Shown here one piece after another: positions 18,710 to 26,618 of a stretch of 64,000 nt of DNA. The stretch's first letter is position 1, and each line of letters starts with the position of its first letter. The notes beneath the pieces are model-generated. The model saw only the letters and a list, made by a program, of their open reading frames with translations. It made no database searches and was not told where the DNA came from. Origin of the DNA: Pseudomonas japonica (GTDB taxonomy: Bacteria; Pseudomonadota; Gammaproteobacteria; Pseudomonadales; Pseudomonadaceae); assembly GCF_900188455.1 (NCBI RefSeq), contig NZ_FZOL01000018.1, positions 62,001-126,000 of the forward strand. The letters are read 5' to 3'. Made by a program: the position numbers and the translations under genes.

Positions 18710-20041
18710 TTGGACTGGCACACACTGCTCACCCGCGAACGCCTCGGCAAGACCCTGCACAGTTCCGAAGAACTCGGTCGCAGTCCGTTCCACAAGGATC
18801 ACGACCGCATCATCTTTTCCGGCGCCTTTCGCCGCCTGGGGCGCAAGACCCAGGTCCACCCGGTCACCAGCAACGACCATATCCACACCCGCCTGACCCA
18901 TTCGCTGGAAGTCAGTTGCGTCGGTCGCTCGCTGGGCATGCGCGTCGGCGAAACCCTGCGCGAATCCCTGCCGGCCTGGTGCGAACCGAGCGACCTGGGC
19001 ATGGTCGTGCAATCGGCCTGCCTGGCCCATGACATCGGCAACCCGCCCTTCGGCCATTCCGGCGAGGACGCCATCCGCCACTGGTTCCAGCAGGCCGCCG
19101 GGCGTGGCTGGCTGGATGCCATGAGCGATGCCGAGCGCGCCGACTTCCTCAACTTCGAAGGCAACGCCCAGGGTTTTCGCGTCCTCACCCAACTGGAATA
19201 TCACCAGTTCGATGGCGGCACACGGCTGACCTACGCAACCCTCGGCACTTACCTGAAGTACCCCTGGACCGCGCGGCACGCCGACTCGCTGGGCTACAAG
19301 AAACACAAGTTCGGCTGCTACCAGAGTGAACTGCCGCTGCTCGAACAGATCGCCCACAAGCTCGACCTGCCGCTGCTCGACAACCAGCGCTGGGCACGCC
19401 ACCCGCTGGTCTATCTGATGGAGGCGGCGGACGACATCTGCTATGCCCTGATCGATCTGGAAGACGGCCTGGAAATGGACCTGCTGGACTACACCGAAGT
19501 GGAATCCCTGCTCCTCGGCCTGGTCGGCGACGATCTGCCGGAAACCTATCGCCAGCTGGGTCCCGACGATTCGCGGCGGCGCAAACTGGCGATTCTGCGC
19601 GGCAAGGCCATCGAGCACCTGACCAATGCCGCCGCGCGCGCCTTCGTCGAACAGCAGCCGGCGCTGCTGGCGGGGACCCTGCGGGACGACCTGGTGGAGC
19701 ATATGGATGGCCCGGCCAAACGTTGCGTACTCCAGGCCAAGGACATCGCCCGCAGGAAGATTTTTCAGGACAAGCGCAAGACCCTGCACGAAATAGGCGC
19801 GTACACCACGCTGGAGATTCTCCTCAACTCGTTCTGCGGCGCCGCGCTCGAACAGCACGGCGGACGCACACCGTCGTTCAAGCACCGGCGCATCCTCGAC
19901 CTGCTCGGCAACAACGCGCCCGACCCGAAGGGCTCGTTGCACACCGCCTTCCTGCGCATGATCGACTTCATTGCCGGGATGACCGACAGCTACGCCAGCG
20001 AAATGGCCCGGGAAATGACCGGACGCTCCAGTCCGGTATGA
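18710..20041 (+). CDS. dgt: dNTP triphosphohydrolase (dGTPase-like)
   Basis: This 443-residue HD-domain enzyme removes triphosphate from deoxynucleoside triphosphates. HD-domain metal ligands are visible in HTRLTHSLEV, CLAHDIGNPPFGHSGE and the later MEAADDICYALIDLEDG. I chose a TTG start at 18710 (LDWHTLLTRERLG) because family homology starts there and GGGAG precedes it by 9 bases. The longer frame would run back into the EAL gene. A strong hairpin follows the stop. It is next to the RocAS-like pair, as I recall for P. aeruginosa. Confidence 0.93.
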   Translation: MDWHTLLTRERLGKTLHSSEELGRSPFHKDHDRIIFSGAFRRLGRKTQVHPVTSNDHIHTRLTHSLEVSCVGRSLGMRVGETLRESLPAWCEPSDLGMVVQSACLAHDIGNPPFGHSGEDAIRHWFQQAAGRGWLDAMSDAERADFLNFEGNAQGFRVLTQLEYHQFDGGTRLTYATLGTYLKYPWTARHADSLGYKKHKFGCYQSELPLLEQIAHKLDLPLLDNQRWARHPLVYLMEAADDICYALIDLEDGLEMDLLDYTEVESLLLGLVGDDLPETYRQLGPDDSRRRKLAILRGKAIEHLTNAAARAFVEQQPALLAGTLRDDLVEHMDGPAKRCVLQAKDIARRKIFQDKRKTLHEIGAYTTLEILLNSFCGAALEQHGGRTPSFKHRRILDLLGNNAPDPKGSLHTAFLRMIDFIAGMTDSYASEMAREMTGRSSPV

Positions 20042-20046
20042 GACCG

Positions 20047-20081
20047 CGCCGACCCGGTCCGTGACGCAGGCCGGGTCGGCG
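20047..20081 (+). terminator. hairpin downstream of dgt
   Basis: An 11-bp perfect stem (CGCCGACCCGG with CCGGGTCGGCG, 13-base loop) starts 6 bases after the dgt stop. No T run follows, so it is a terminator-like or mRNA-protecting structure rather than a textbook intrinsic terminator. Confidence 0.5.
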
Positions 20082-20099
20082 GAGATGGCTGTTTGCCGG

Positions 20100-20266
20100 T
20101 ATCTTCCGACAATAAAACTCGAAACTTCATAAGGAATTTTGTAGTCAATAAGTAAATACAAAGTAGGAAAATTCCTATATTAAAGCTCAAGCTCACTCTA
20201 TTTATGTGCACGCTTCCTATCTGGGCTATGGTGCGGCTTTACCTGAGTTCCTTTGGAAGATTGAGC
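20100..20266 (+). promoter_or_regulatory. AT-rich promoter region with repeated TTCCTA heptamers upstream of rocA2-like gene
   Basis: This region is markedly AT-rich against its surroundings. It contains TAGGAAAATTCCTA (20164-20177), two head-to-head copies of the heptamer TTTCCTA/ATTCCTA. TAAGGAA lies at 20130-20136 (inverted TTCCTTA) and another TTCCTA at 20214-20219. BvgA of Bordetella binds heptamers of the form (T/A)TTC(C/T)TA in inverted pairs. The gene just downstream encodes a BvgA-like regulator, so an autoregulatory site is plausible. Confidence 0.5.
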
Positions 20267-20893
20267 ATGCACTCTGTTTTTATTGTCGATGATCATCCGG
20301 TCATACGCCTGGCGCTGCGAATGATGCTGGAAAACGAAGGCTATCGAATCGCCGGCGAATCCGATAACGGCGTCGACGCCATGCAGATGGTCCGCGAAAG
20401 CCCACCGGACCTGGTCATTCTCGATATCGGCATTCCCCGTCTGGACGGCCTGGAGGTACTCTCGCGCTTCAACACCATGTCGCTGTCACTGAAGATCCTG
20501 GTACTCACTGCCCAATCGCCCGCGCTGTTCGCCATTCGCTGCATGCTTTCCGGTGCCTGTGGCTATGTGTGCAAACAGGAAGACCTGAGCGAACTGCTCA
20601 GTGCCATCAAAGCGGTACTTTCCGGATATAACTATTTCCCCAGCCAGGCCATCAGTCCCTCCCGGCAACATATTGCCACCGCGCAGGAAATAGAACTGTT
20701 CAAATCGGTCAATGATCGCGAGTTGATGGTTCTGCAACTTTTCGCCCAAGGCAGAAGCAACAAGGAAATCGCCGAAGGCATGTTTCTCAGCAACAAGACC
20801 GTGAGCACTTACAAGAAACGCCTGATGCAGAAACTCAAGGCGCGTTCGCTGGTGGAACTGATCGAAATGGCCAAGCGCAACGAACTGGTATGA
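20267..20893 (+). CDS. rocA2: BvgA/EvgA-like response regulator (RocA2-like)
   Basis: This 208-residue NarL/FixJ-type regulator has a receiver domain (about 1-120) with phospho-acceptor Asp53 in DLVILDIGIP and acidic pocket residues in FIVDDHP. A LuxR-type helix-turn-helix follows (about 140-205: LFAQGRSNKEIAEGMFLSNKTVSTYKKRLMQKL). Its stop overlaps the sensor start as ATGA, so both are co-translated. Position beside dgt and yggL/dacB matches what I recall for rocA2 of P. aeruginosa, whose system controls cupC fimbriae and the mexAB-oprM pump. That role is not proven here. Start ATG at 20267 chosen because the receiver begins immediately. Confidence 0.85.
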   Translation: MHSVFIVDDHPVIRLALRMMLENEGYRIAGESDNGVDAMQMVRESPPDLVILDIGIPRLDGLEVLSRFNTMSLSLKILVLTAQSPALFAIRCMLSGACGYVCKQEDLSELLSAIKAVLSGYNYFPSQAISPSRQHIATAQEIELFKSVNDRELMVLQLFAQGRSNKEIAEGMFLSNKTVSTYKKRLMQKLKARSLVELIEMAKRNELV

Positions 20894-23800
20894 GGGCCGC
20901 CATGCTCAAGTCGGTGGCATTGTTCGTCCTGCTGGTGGTGGCCTGGCCTGGCAGCGTCCTGGCGGACGAAGGCGGAGACGATCAGTACAGCCTGTTCAGC
21001 CGCGGCGCGCAGATCCCCCTGCGGATTTCCCTGACGCCAGCCCAGCAAGCCTGGATCCAGACCCATCGGGAACTGGTCCTGGGTACCTCGGCACCGGATT
21101 ATCCACCGTTCGACATGACCGCCAGCGGTGATTACGAAGGGGTAACCGCCGACTACGCCGGCCTCCTCGGCGCCACCCTCGGCCTGCCCGTGAAGATCCG
21201 GCGCTTCGCCAGTCGCGACCTGGCCCTGCAGGCACTGGTGAACGGCCAGATCGACCTGCTCGGCAGCGCCAACAGCTACGACATCGCCGTCCCCGGCGTC
21301 GTGCTGTCGCAACCTTATGCCGAAGACCAGCCCGTGCTGGTGACCCGGGAAAACGAAACCCGACCGCTGGATACCGGGCTCAGCGGTCTGCGCCTGAGCA
21401 TGATCGAGCACTACCTGCCCCTGGCGGAAGTCCGCGCCACCTATCCCTATGCCAGCATCCGCACCTACAGCTCGTACCACAACGCACTCAATGCCGTGGC
21501 ATTCGATCAGGCCGACGTGTTCCTCGGCGATACCCTGTCGACCCACTACCTGCTCAACCAGAGCCACCTGCAGAACCTGAAGATGGCCAATTTCGCCAAG
21601 CATGAAGCCATGGGTTTCGGCTTCGCCGTCCATCAGAGCAATCCGGTCTTGCTGACCCTGGTCAACAAGACCCTGGAAGCGGTGACCACTACCACCCGCG
21701 CCAGCATTTTCCAGCGCTGGAGCGCCGGCAGCAGCATCCTCCTGACCGACCGCAAGCTGCAGCTGTCGCCACGCGAGGAGGCCTGGCTGGCGAAGAATCC
21801 GGTGGTGCGGGTCACGGTCGACGAACACGCAGCGCCACTGACGTTCTTCGACAAGTCCGGCAACCTGCGGGGTATCGCCGCCGACCTGCTGGAACTGATC
21901 CGCCTGCGCACCGGCCTGCATTTCGAGATCAAGCGCAGCAGCGGCATCAGCGACATGATTGATCAGCTGGAACATGACCACGCGGACCTGATCGCAGCCA
22001 TTTCCTCCAGCCCGGAACGGGAAAACGCGCTGAACATCAGCCGCCCGTACCTGGAAAACTCCTACGTACTGGTGACCCGCGACAACAAGGACGCTCCACG
22101 CACCCTCGAACAGATGCAGGGCCGCCGCCTCGCGGTGACCCGCGGCAACCTGCTCAACGACGGCATTCGCCAGCGCTATCCGAACATCCAGCTGGTGTCC
22201 ACCGAAGACACCGCGGCGGCGGCATCGCTATTGGCTCATCGCCAGGTAGATGGCATGGTCATGGCCCTGATCAATGCCAATTTCAACCTCACCACCCAGC
22301 GCGACCTGGTGATCCGCTCCACCGTCAGCGACATTCCCGCCACCTTCTCCCTGGCCAGCACGCGTCACGACCCGGAACTCGCCTCGATTCTCGACAAGGC
22401 CTTGATCAGCATCGTCCCCGAGGAAATGGGCATCATCAACAGCCGCTGGCGCGGCTACACCGGCGGTTCCTATTCCTACTGGCAGACCCACCAGAACACC
22501 ATCCTCAAGATCATTCTCAGCACCCTGGTGCTGTTGCTCCTGTCGCTGACCTGGAACGCCTGGATGCGCCGCCAGATCAAACAGCGCGAGGCCGTCGAGC
22601 GCGCACTCAACGACCAGCTGGAATTCATGGGCGCGATGGTCAACGGCACTCCCCACCCCATCTACGTACGCGACCGCCATGGCCTGCTGCAGACCTGCAA
22701 CGAGAGCTACCTGCAGGCGCTGGGAGTGGATCTGCAGGCCGTGCTGGGCAAGTCGATCCATGACGCCCCGCTGGGGGGCAAGGACGATACCTGCACCATC
22801 CAGACCGACTACCTGCGCGTGATGAACGAAGGCCGACCGATGATCCTCGACCGCCCCATCACCCTGAAAGGCGCCGAGCAGACCATCTACCACTGGATCC
22901 TCCCCTATCGCGACTCCCTCGGCGAGGTGAAGGGCATCATCGGCGGCTGGCTGGACATCAGCGAACGCCGCCAGCTGATCCAGGACCTGCGCCTGGCCAA
23001 GGAACAGGCCGACGCCGCCAGTCGCGCCAAGAGCACCTTCCTGGCCACCATGAGCCATGAGATCCGCACACCGATGAACGCGCTGATCGGCATGCTCGAA
23101 CTGGCCCTGAAGCGCTCCGACAAGCCCGGCATGGACCGCCCGGCCCTGGAAGTCGCCTACCACTCGGCCCGCGATCTGCTGGCGCTGATCGGCGACATCC
23201 TGGATATCGCCCGGATCGAATCGGGTCACCTGAACCTCAGCCCGGAACGGGTCAATCCGGCGGAGCTGGTGGAGTGTGTGTTCCAGGTGTTCGACGGGCT
23301 GGCCCGGCAAAAGGGCCTGGAGCTGATCCTGACGGTCTCGCGCAGCGCCCACCGCGACGTCCTGCTCGATCCACTGCGGGTCAAGCAGATTCTTTCCAAC
23401 CTGGTGAGCAACGCGATCAAGTTCACCAGTTGGGGCCAGGTCAAGATCGACCTGGCCATCTCCAGCCTGCCCACCACCGGCGACGGCAACCGCGACGACC
23501 TGCAGCTGGAGCTGTCGGTCAGCGATACCGGGATCGGTATCGCCGCCGAGGACCAGCAGCGCCTGTTCCAGCCTTTCGCCCAGATCCACCCGAACAGCTC
23601 CCAGGCGCGCAGCGGCACCGGCCTGGGCCTGGTGATCAGCCGCAACCTGTGCGAAATGATGGGGGGCAAGCTGAGCCTGTTCAGCAAGCCCGGCGAAGGC
23701 ACGGAAATCCGCGTCAGCCTGCCGCTGCGCGGCCTGTCGGGCGGCTGCGAACCCAAGCCGTGCGAACCCGCCCTGCTCATGCCCAGCGCCGAACTGCGGG

Positions 23801-24567
23801 TGCTGGTGGTGGACGACCATCCGGCCAACCTGCTGCTGGTCGCGCAGCAGCTGGAGTTCCTCGGCGTGCGCTACCACTGCGTGGACAATGGCCACCAAGG
23901 CCTGGAGCTGTGGCAGAACAGTCGCTTCGATGTGCTGATCGTCGACTGCAACATGCCCTGGATGGATGGCTATCAGTTCAGCCGCGCGGTACGCGAACAG
24001 GAACAGCGCGATGAGCGCCCGCCCTGCACCATCCTCGGCTATACCGCCAATGCCCAGCCGGAAGTCCGGGAACGCTGCCAGCAGGCCGGCATGGATGACT
24101 GCCTGCTCAAACCCATCGGACTGCATACCCTCGGCCTGCACCTGGCCGGGGTTCCCGCCAGTACCCGGCAAACCTGCGCGAGCCGCCCGGCACTGCTCGA
24201 TCTCAATGGCCTGGAACCGATCATCGGCGACTGCCCACTGGAACTGCGCCGCCTGCTCGAGACCTTGTTGCGCAGCAGCCCGGAAGACCAGCAGCGCCTG
24301 CGGGCGACCGATACCCATGGCAATCCGTCGTCACTGCAGAGCATTGCCCACCAGATTCTCGGGGTCGCCCGCATCGTCCAGGCCGAGGAGTTGATGCTCG
24401 CCTGTGAACGCCTTGAAGAGGTGTGCGCACGCTTCGCCCCCGAGCCATTGCTCAGACGCCGCAAACGACAAGTGCTGTATCAGATGAGACGGGTCGACGA
24501 GACCCTGCGGCAAACCCTGGCGAAGCTGCCGGAACCGACGGACGCCGGCGAGGAAGGGAAAGACTGA
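20890..24567 (+). CDS. rocS2: BvgS/EvgS-like hybrid sensor kinase (RocS2-like)
   Basis: This 1225-residue membrane kinase has, in order: a signal peptide (MLKSVALFVLLVVAWPGSVLA); two periplasmic substrate-binding-protein (Venus flytrap) domains, about 50-280 and 290-530; a membrane helix near 540-560 (ILKIILSTLVLLLLSLTW); a PAS domain; a HisKA/HATPase pair with His723 in MSHEIRTPMN; a receiver with Asp1019; and an Hpt domain with His1154. The phosphorelay is therefore His-Asp-His to the partner regulator. The Hpt motif reads HQILG rather than the usual HxLKG. An in-frame ATG at 20902 is an alternative start. The ligand is unknown. Confidence 0.88.
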   Translation: MRAAMLKSVALFVLLVVAWPGSVLADEGGDDQYSLFSRGAQIPLRISLTPAQQAWIQTHRELVLGTSAPDYPPFDMTASGDYEGVTADYAGLLGATLGLPVKIRRFASRDLALQALVNGQIDLLGSANSYDIAVPGVVLSQPYAEDQPVLVTRENETRPLDTGLSGLRLSMIEHYLPLAEVRATYPYASIRTYSSYHNALNAVAFDQADVFLGDTLSTHYLLNQSHLQNLKMANFAKHEAMGFGFAVHQSNPVLLTLVNKTLEAVTTTTRASIFQRWSAGSSILLTDRKLQLSPREEAWLAKNPVVRVTVDEHAAPLTFFDKSGNLRGIAADLLELIRLRTGLHFEIKRSSGISDMIDQLEHDHADLIAAISSSPERENALNISRPYLENSYVLVTRDNKDAPRTLEQMQGRRLAVTRGNLLNDGIRQRYPNIQLVSTEDTAAAASLLAHRQVDGMVMALINANFNLTTQRDLVIRSTVSDIPATFSLASTRHDPELASILDKALISIVPEEMGIINSRWRGYTGGSYSYWQTHQNTILKIILSTLVLLLLSLTWNAWMRRQIKQREAVERALNDQLEFMGAMVNGTPHPIYVRDRHGLLQTCNESYLQALGVDLQAVLGKSIHDAPLGGKDDTCTIQTDYLRVMNEGRPMILDRPITLKGAEQTIYHWILPYRDSLGEVKGIIGGWLDISERRQLIQDLRLAKEQADAASRAKSTFLATMSHEIRTPMNALIGMLELALKRSDKPGMDRPALEVAYHSARDLLALIGDILDIARIESGHLNLSPERVNPAELVECVFQVFDGLARQKGLELILTVSRSAHRDVLLDPLRVKQILSNLVSNAIKFTSWGQVKIDLAISSLPTTGDGNRDDLQLELSVSDTGIGIAAEDQQRLFQPFAQIHPNSSQARSGTGLGLVISRNLCEMMGGKLSLFSKPGEGTEIRVSLPLRGLSGGCEPKPCEPALLMPSAELRVLVVDDHPANLLLVAQQLEFLGVRYHCVDNGHQGLELWQNSRFDVLIVDCNMPWMDGYQFSRAVREQEQRDERPPCTILGYTANAQPEVRERCQQAGMDDCLLKPIGLHTLGLHLAGVPASTRQTCASRPALLDLNGLEPIIGDCPLELRRLLETLLRSSPEDQQRLRATDTHGNPSSLQSIAHQILGVARIVQAEELMLACERLEEVCARFAPEPLLRRRKRQVLYQMRRVDETLRQTLAKLPEPTDAGEEGKD

Positions 24568-24571
24568 AAAC

Positions 24572-24601
24572 CAGCGCGGCAGCCCCGAGGCTGCCGCGCT
24601 G
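24572..24601. terminator. bidirectional hairpin between rocS2-like and yggL genes
   Basis: A perfect 13-bp stem (CAGCGCGGCAGCC with GGCTGCCGCGCTG) and a CCGA tetraloop occupy the gap between two convergent genes. A short A run precedes it, giving T residues on the minus strand after the stem, so it may terminate yggL better than the sensor gene. Confidence 0.8.
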
Positions 24602-24607
24602 TTCACA

Positions 24608-24949
24608 TCAGGCCTTGTTGACCGGAATGTCCGGGTACCAGGCATCCAGCAGCGGGCTGATGTCGATCTTGGTCAGTTCGCTGCGGCCCTTGAGCCAGGC
24701 ATCGACGGTGGCGCGCTGCTCTTCGCTGACCGAGCCACGCTTGGCCAGGCAGACCAGACCGAAGTCTTCGCCGCCGACGTAGTCCAGACCGTTGGCGTCC
24801 ATGGCTTGCGCCAGGAAGTCGTCGAGGAAGGCGTCGATGGCGTCATCGCTCAGGTCTTCCTTGAACTCCAGGTTCAGCTCGAAGCCCAGTTCCTGAAATT
24901 CGTCTACACAGAGCTTTTTGCGCAGACGGCGGGAACGGTTGGTAGCCAT
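24608..24949 (-). CDS. yggL: YggL family 50S ribosome-associated protein (DUF469)
   Basis: This 113-residue soluble protein starts with the basic MATNRSRRLRKKL segment and continues with CVDEFQELGFELNLEFKE, characteristic of the YggL family, whose E. coli member associates with the 50S subunit. It is acidic in the middle (EDLSDDAIDAFLDDFLAQAMD). The ATG at 24949 was chosen over a longer frame because conservation begins there. It is convergent with the RocS2-like gene and divergent from dacB. Confidence 0.88.
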   Translation of the reverse strand: MATNRSRRLRKKLCVDEFQELGFELNLEFKEDLSDDAIDAFLDDFLAQAMDANGLDYVGGEDFGLVCLAKRGSVSEEQRATVDAWLKGRSELTKIDISPLLDAWYPDIPVNKA

Positions 24950-25165
24950 GAAACAATCCTCTTGAGTATTAACGCGGCGCACTTTACCAGCTTCGCCGCC
25001 CGTCTGCCCGGGAAAACCCGACAAAACCGCCACGCGGACGCGCAATCACGAAGCACGCCGGCACGGGCTTGGGGCATAATGCGCGCTATCATTTTTTCAG
25101 CCGGGGCCATCATCCTGTAAAGCCCCGTTTCATCTCACCCTTCCTGCGCAGGGTTCTCAGTACTC

Positions 25166-26617
25166 ATGACCCCATCCCTCCGTTCGCTGTTGTTCGCCGG
25201 CCTGCTGCTCCCCGTTGCACTGCCGATCCAGGCCGCTCCCGTCAACAACAGCCTGCCGCCCAAGGTGCAACAGGCGCTCAAGAGCAACAAACTGGACGAC
25301 TCGGCACTGTCGCTGGTGATGATTCCGCTCAACGGCCCCGGCACCCCGACGATTTTCAATGCCGACGTCTCGGTCAACCCGGCCTCGACCATGAAGCTGG
25401 TGACCACCTACGCGGCCCTGGAGATGCTCGGCCCCACCTACCAGTGGAAAACCGAGTTCTACACCGATGGCCCGCTGAGCAACGGTGTGCTCAACGGCAA
25501 CCTGTACCTCAAGGGCGGTGGCGATCCCAAGCTGAACATGGAGAAACTCTGGCTGCTGATGCGCGACCTGCGCGCCAATGGCGTAAAGACCGTCACCGGC
25601 GACCTGATCCTCGACCGCAGTCACTTCATCCAGCCACAACTGCCGCAGTTCAACGATGACGGCGGCGACGAGAACAAACCGTTCCTGGTCAAGCCCGACT
25701 CGTTGCTGGTCAACCTCAAGGCCCTGCGCTTCGTCGCCCGCAATGACGGCGGGCGGGTGCTGGTGTCGGTGGAACCGCCGATCGCCAGCATTCGCATCGA
25801 CAACCAGGTCAAGGCCATGCCAGGCAAACAATGCAACGGCGAGGTGCGCTACAACCCGGTGGTGCAGGCCGATGGCGTCAGCGTCACGGTCACCGGACAA
25901 CTCGGCGAAGGCTGCAACTCGCAGACCTATCTGTCGCTGCTCGACCACCCGACCTATGCCGCCGGTGCGGTCCGGGCGATCTGGAACGAACTGGGCGGCA
26001 CCATCCAGGGCCGCGATCGCGTCGAGGAGGTGCCGAAGAGCGCCCGCCTGCTGGCGCGCGCCTTCTCCCCGGACCTGGTGGAGATCATCCGCGACATCAA
26101 CAAGTACAGTAACAACACCATGGCCCAGCAATTGTTCCTCAGCCTCGGCGCGCGTTTCCGCACCGACGCCGACGGCGACGATGCCCGTGCCGCGCAGCGC
26201 GTGGTGCGCCAGTGGCTGGCGAAGAAAGGCATCACCGCCTCGCATCTGGTCATGGAGAACGGCTCCGGCCTGTCCCGCGCCGAACGGGTCAGCGCACGCG
26301 AGATGGCGACCTTGCTGCAGGCCGCCTGGAAGAGCCCCTACGCCGCCGAATTCATCAGCTCGATGCCGCTGACCGGCATGGACGGCACCATGCGCAAACG
26401 TCTCAAGCGCACTGCCATGGCCGGCGAAGCCCATATCAAGACCGGCACCCTGAACACCGTGCGCGCCATCGCCGGCTTCAGCCGCGACAGCAACGGCACC
26501 ACCTGGGCAGTCACCGCGATCCTCAACGATCCACGGCCGTGGGGCGCTTCAGCGGTGCTCGACCAGGTGCTGCTGGACCTGTACAAGCAGCCGAAAGCGG
26601 CCATCGCCAGCCAGTGA
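25166..26617 (+). CDS. dacB: D-alanyl-D-alanine carboxypeptidase/endopeptidase (PBP4)
   Basis: This 483-residue periplasmic serine peptidase has a signal peptide (1-23, ending IQA-A). The three active-site boxes are intact: Ser74-x-x-Lys77 (STMK), Ser315-Asn-Asn317 (YSNNTMA) and Lys425-Thr-Gly427. Class C low-molecular-mass PBPs carry a long insert between the first two boxes, which is present here. DacB trims stem peptides and cross-links of peptidoglycan; in Pseudomonas its loss induces AmpC via CreBC/AmpR. It lies alone, with one base separating its stop from that of the convergent diguanylate cyclase. Confidence 0.95.
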   Translation: MTPSLRSLLFAGLLLPVALPIQAAPVNNSLPPKVQQALKSNKLDDSALSLVMIPLNGPGTPTIFNADVSVNPASTMKLVTTYAALEMLGPTYQWKTEFYTDGPLSNGVLNGNLYLKGGGDPKLNMEKLWLLMRDLRANGVKTVTGDLILDRSHFIQPQLPQFNDDGGDENKPFLVKPDSLLVNLKALRFVARNDGGRVLVSVEPPIASIRIDNQVKAMPGKQCNGEVRYNPVVQADGVSVTVTGQLGEGCNSQTYLSLLDHPTYAAGAVRAIWNELGGTIQGRDRVEEVPKSARLLARAFSPDLVEIIRDINKYSNNTMAQQLFLSLGARFRTDADGDDARAAQRVVRQWLAKKGITASHLVMENGSGLSRAERVSAREMATLLQAAWKSPYAAEFISSMPLTGMDGTMRKRLKRTAMAGEAHIKTGTLNTVRAIAGFSRDSNGTTWAVTAILNDPRPWGASAVLDQVLLDLYKQPKAAIASQ

Positions 26618-26618
26618 T

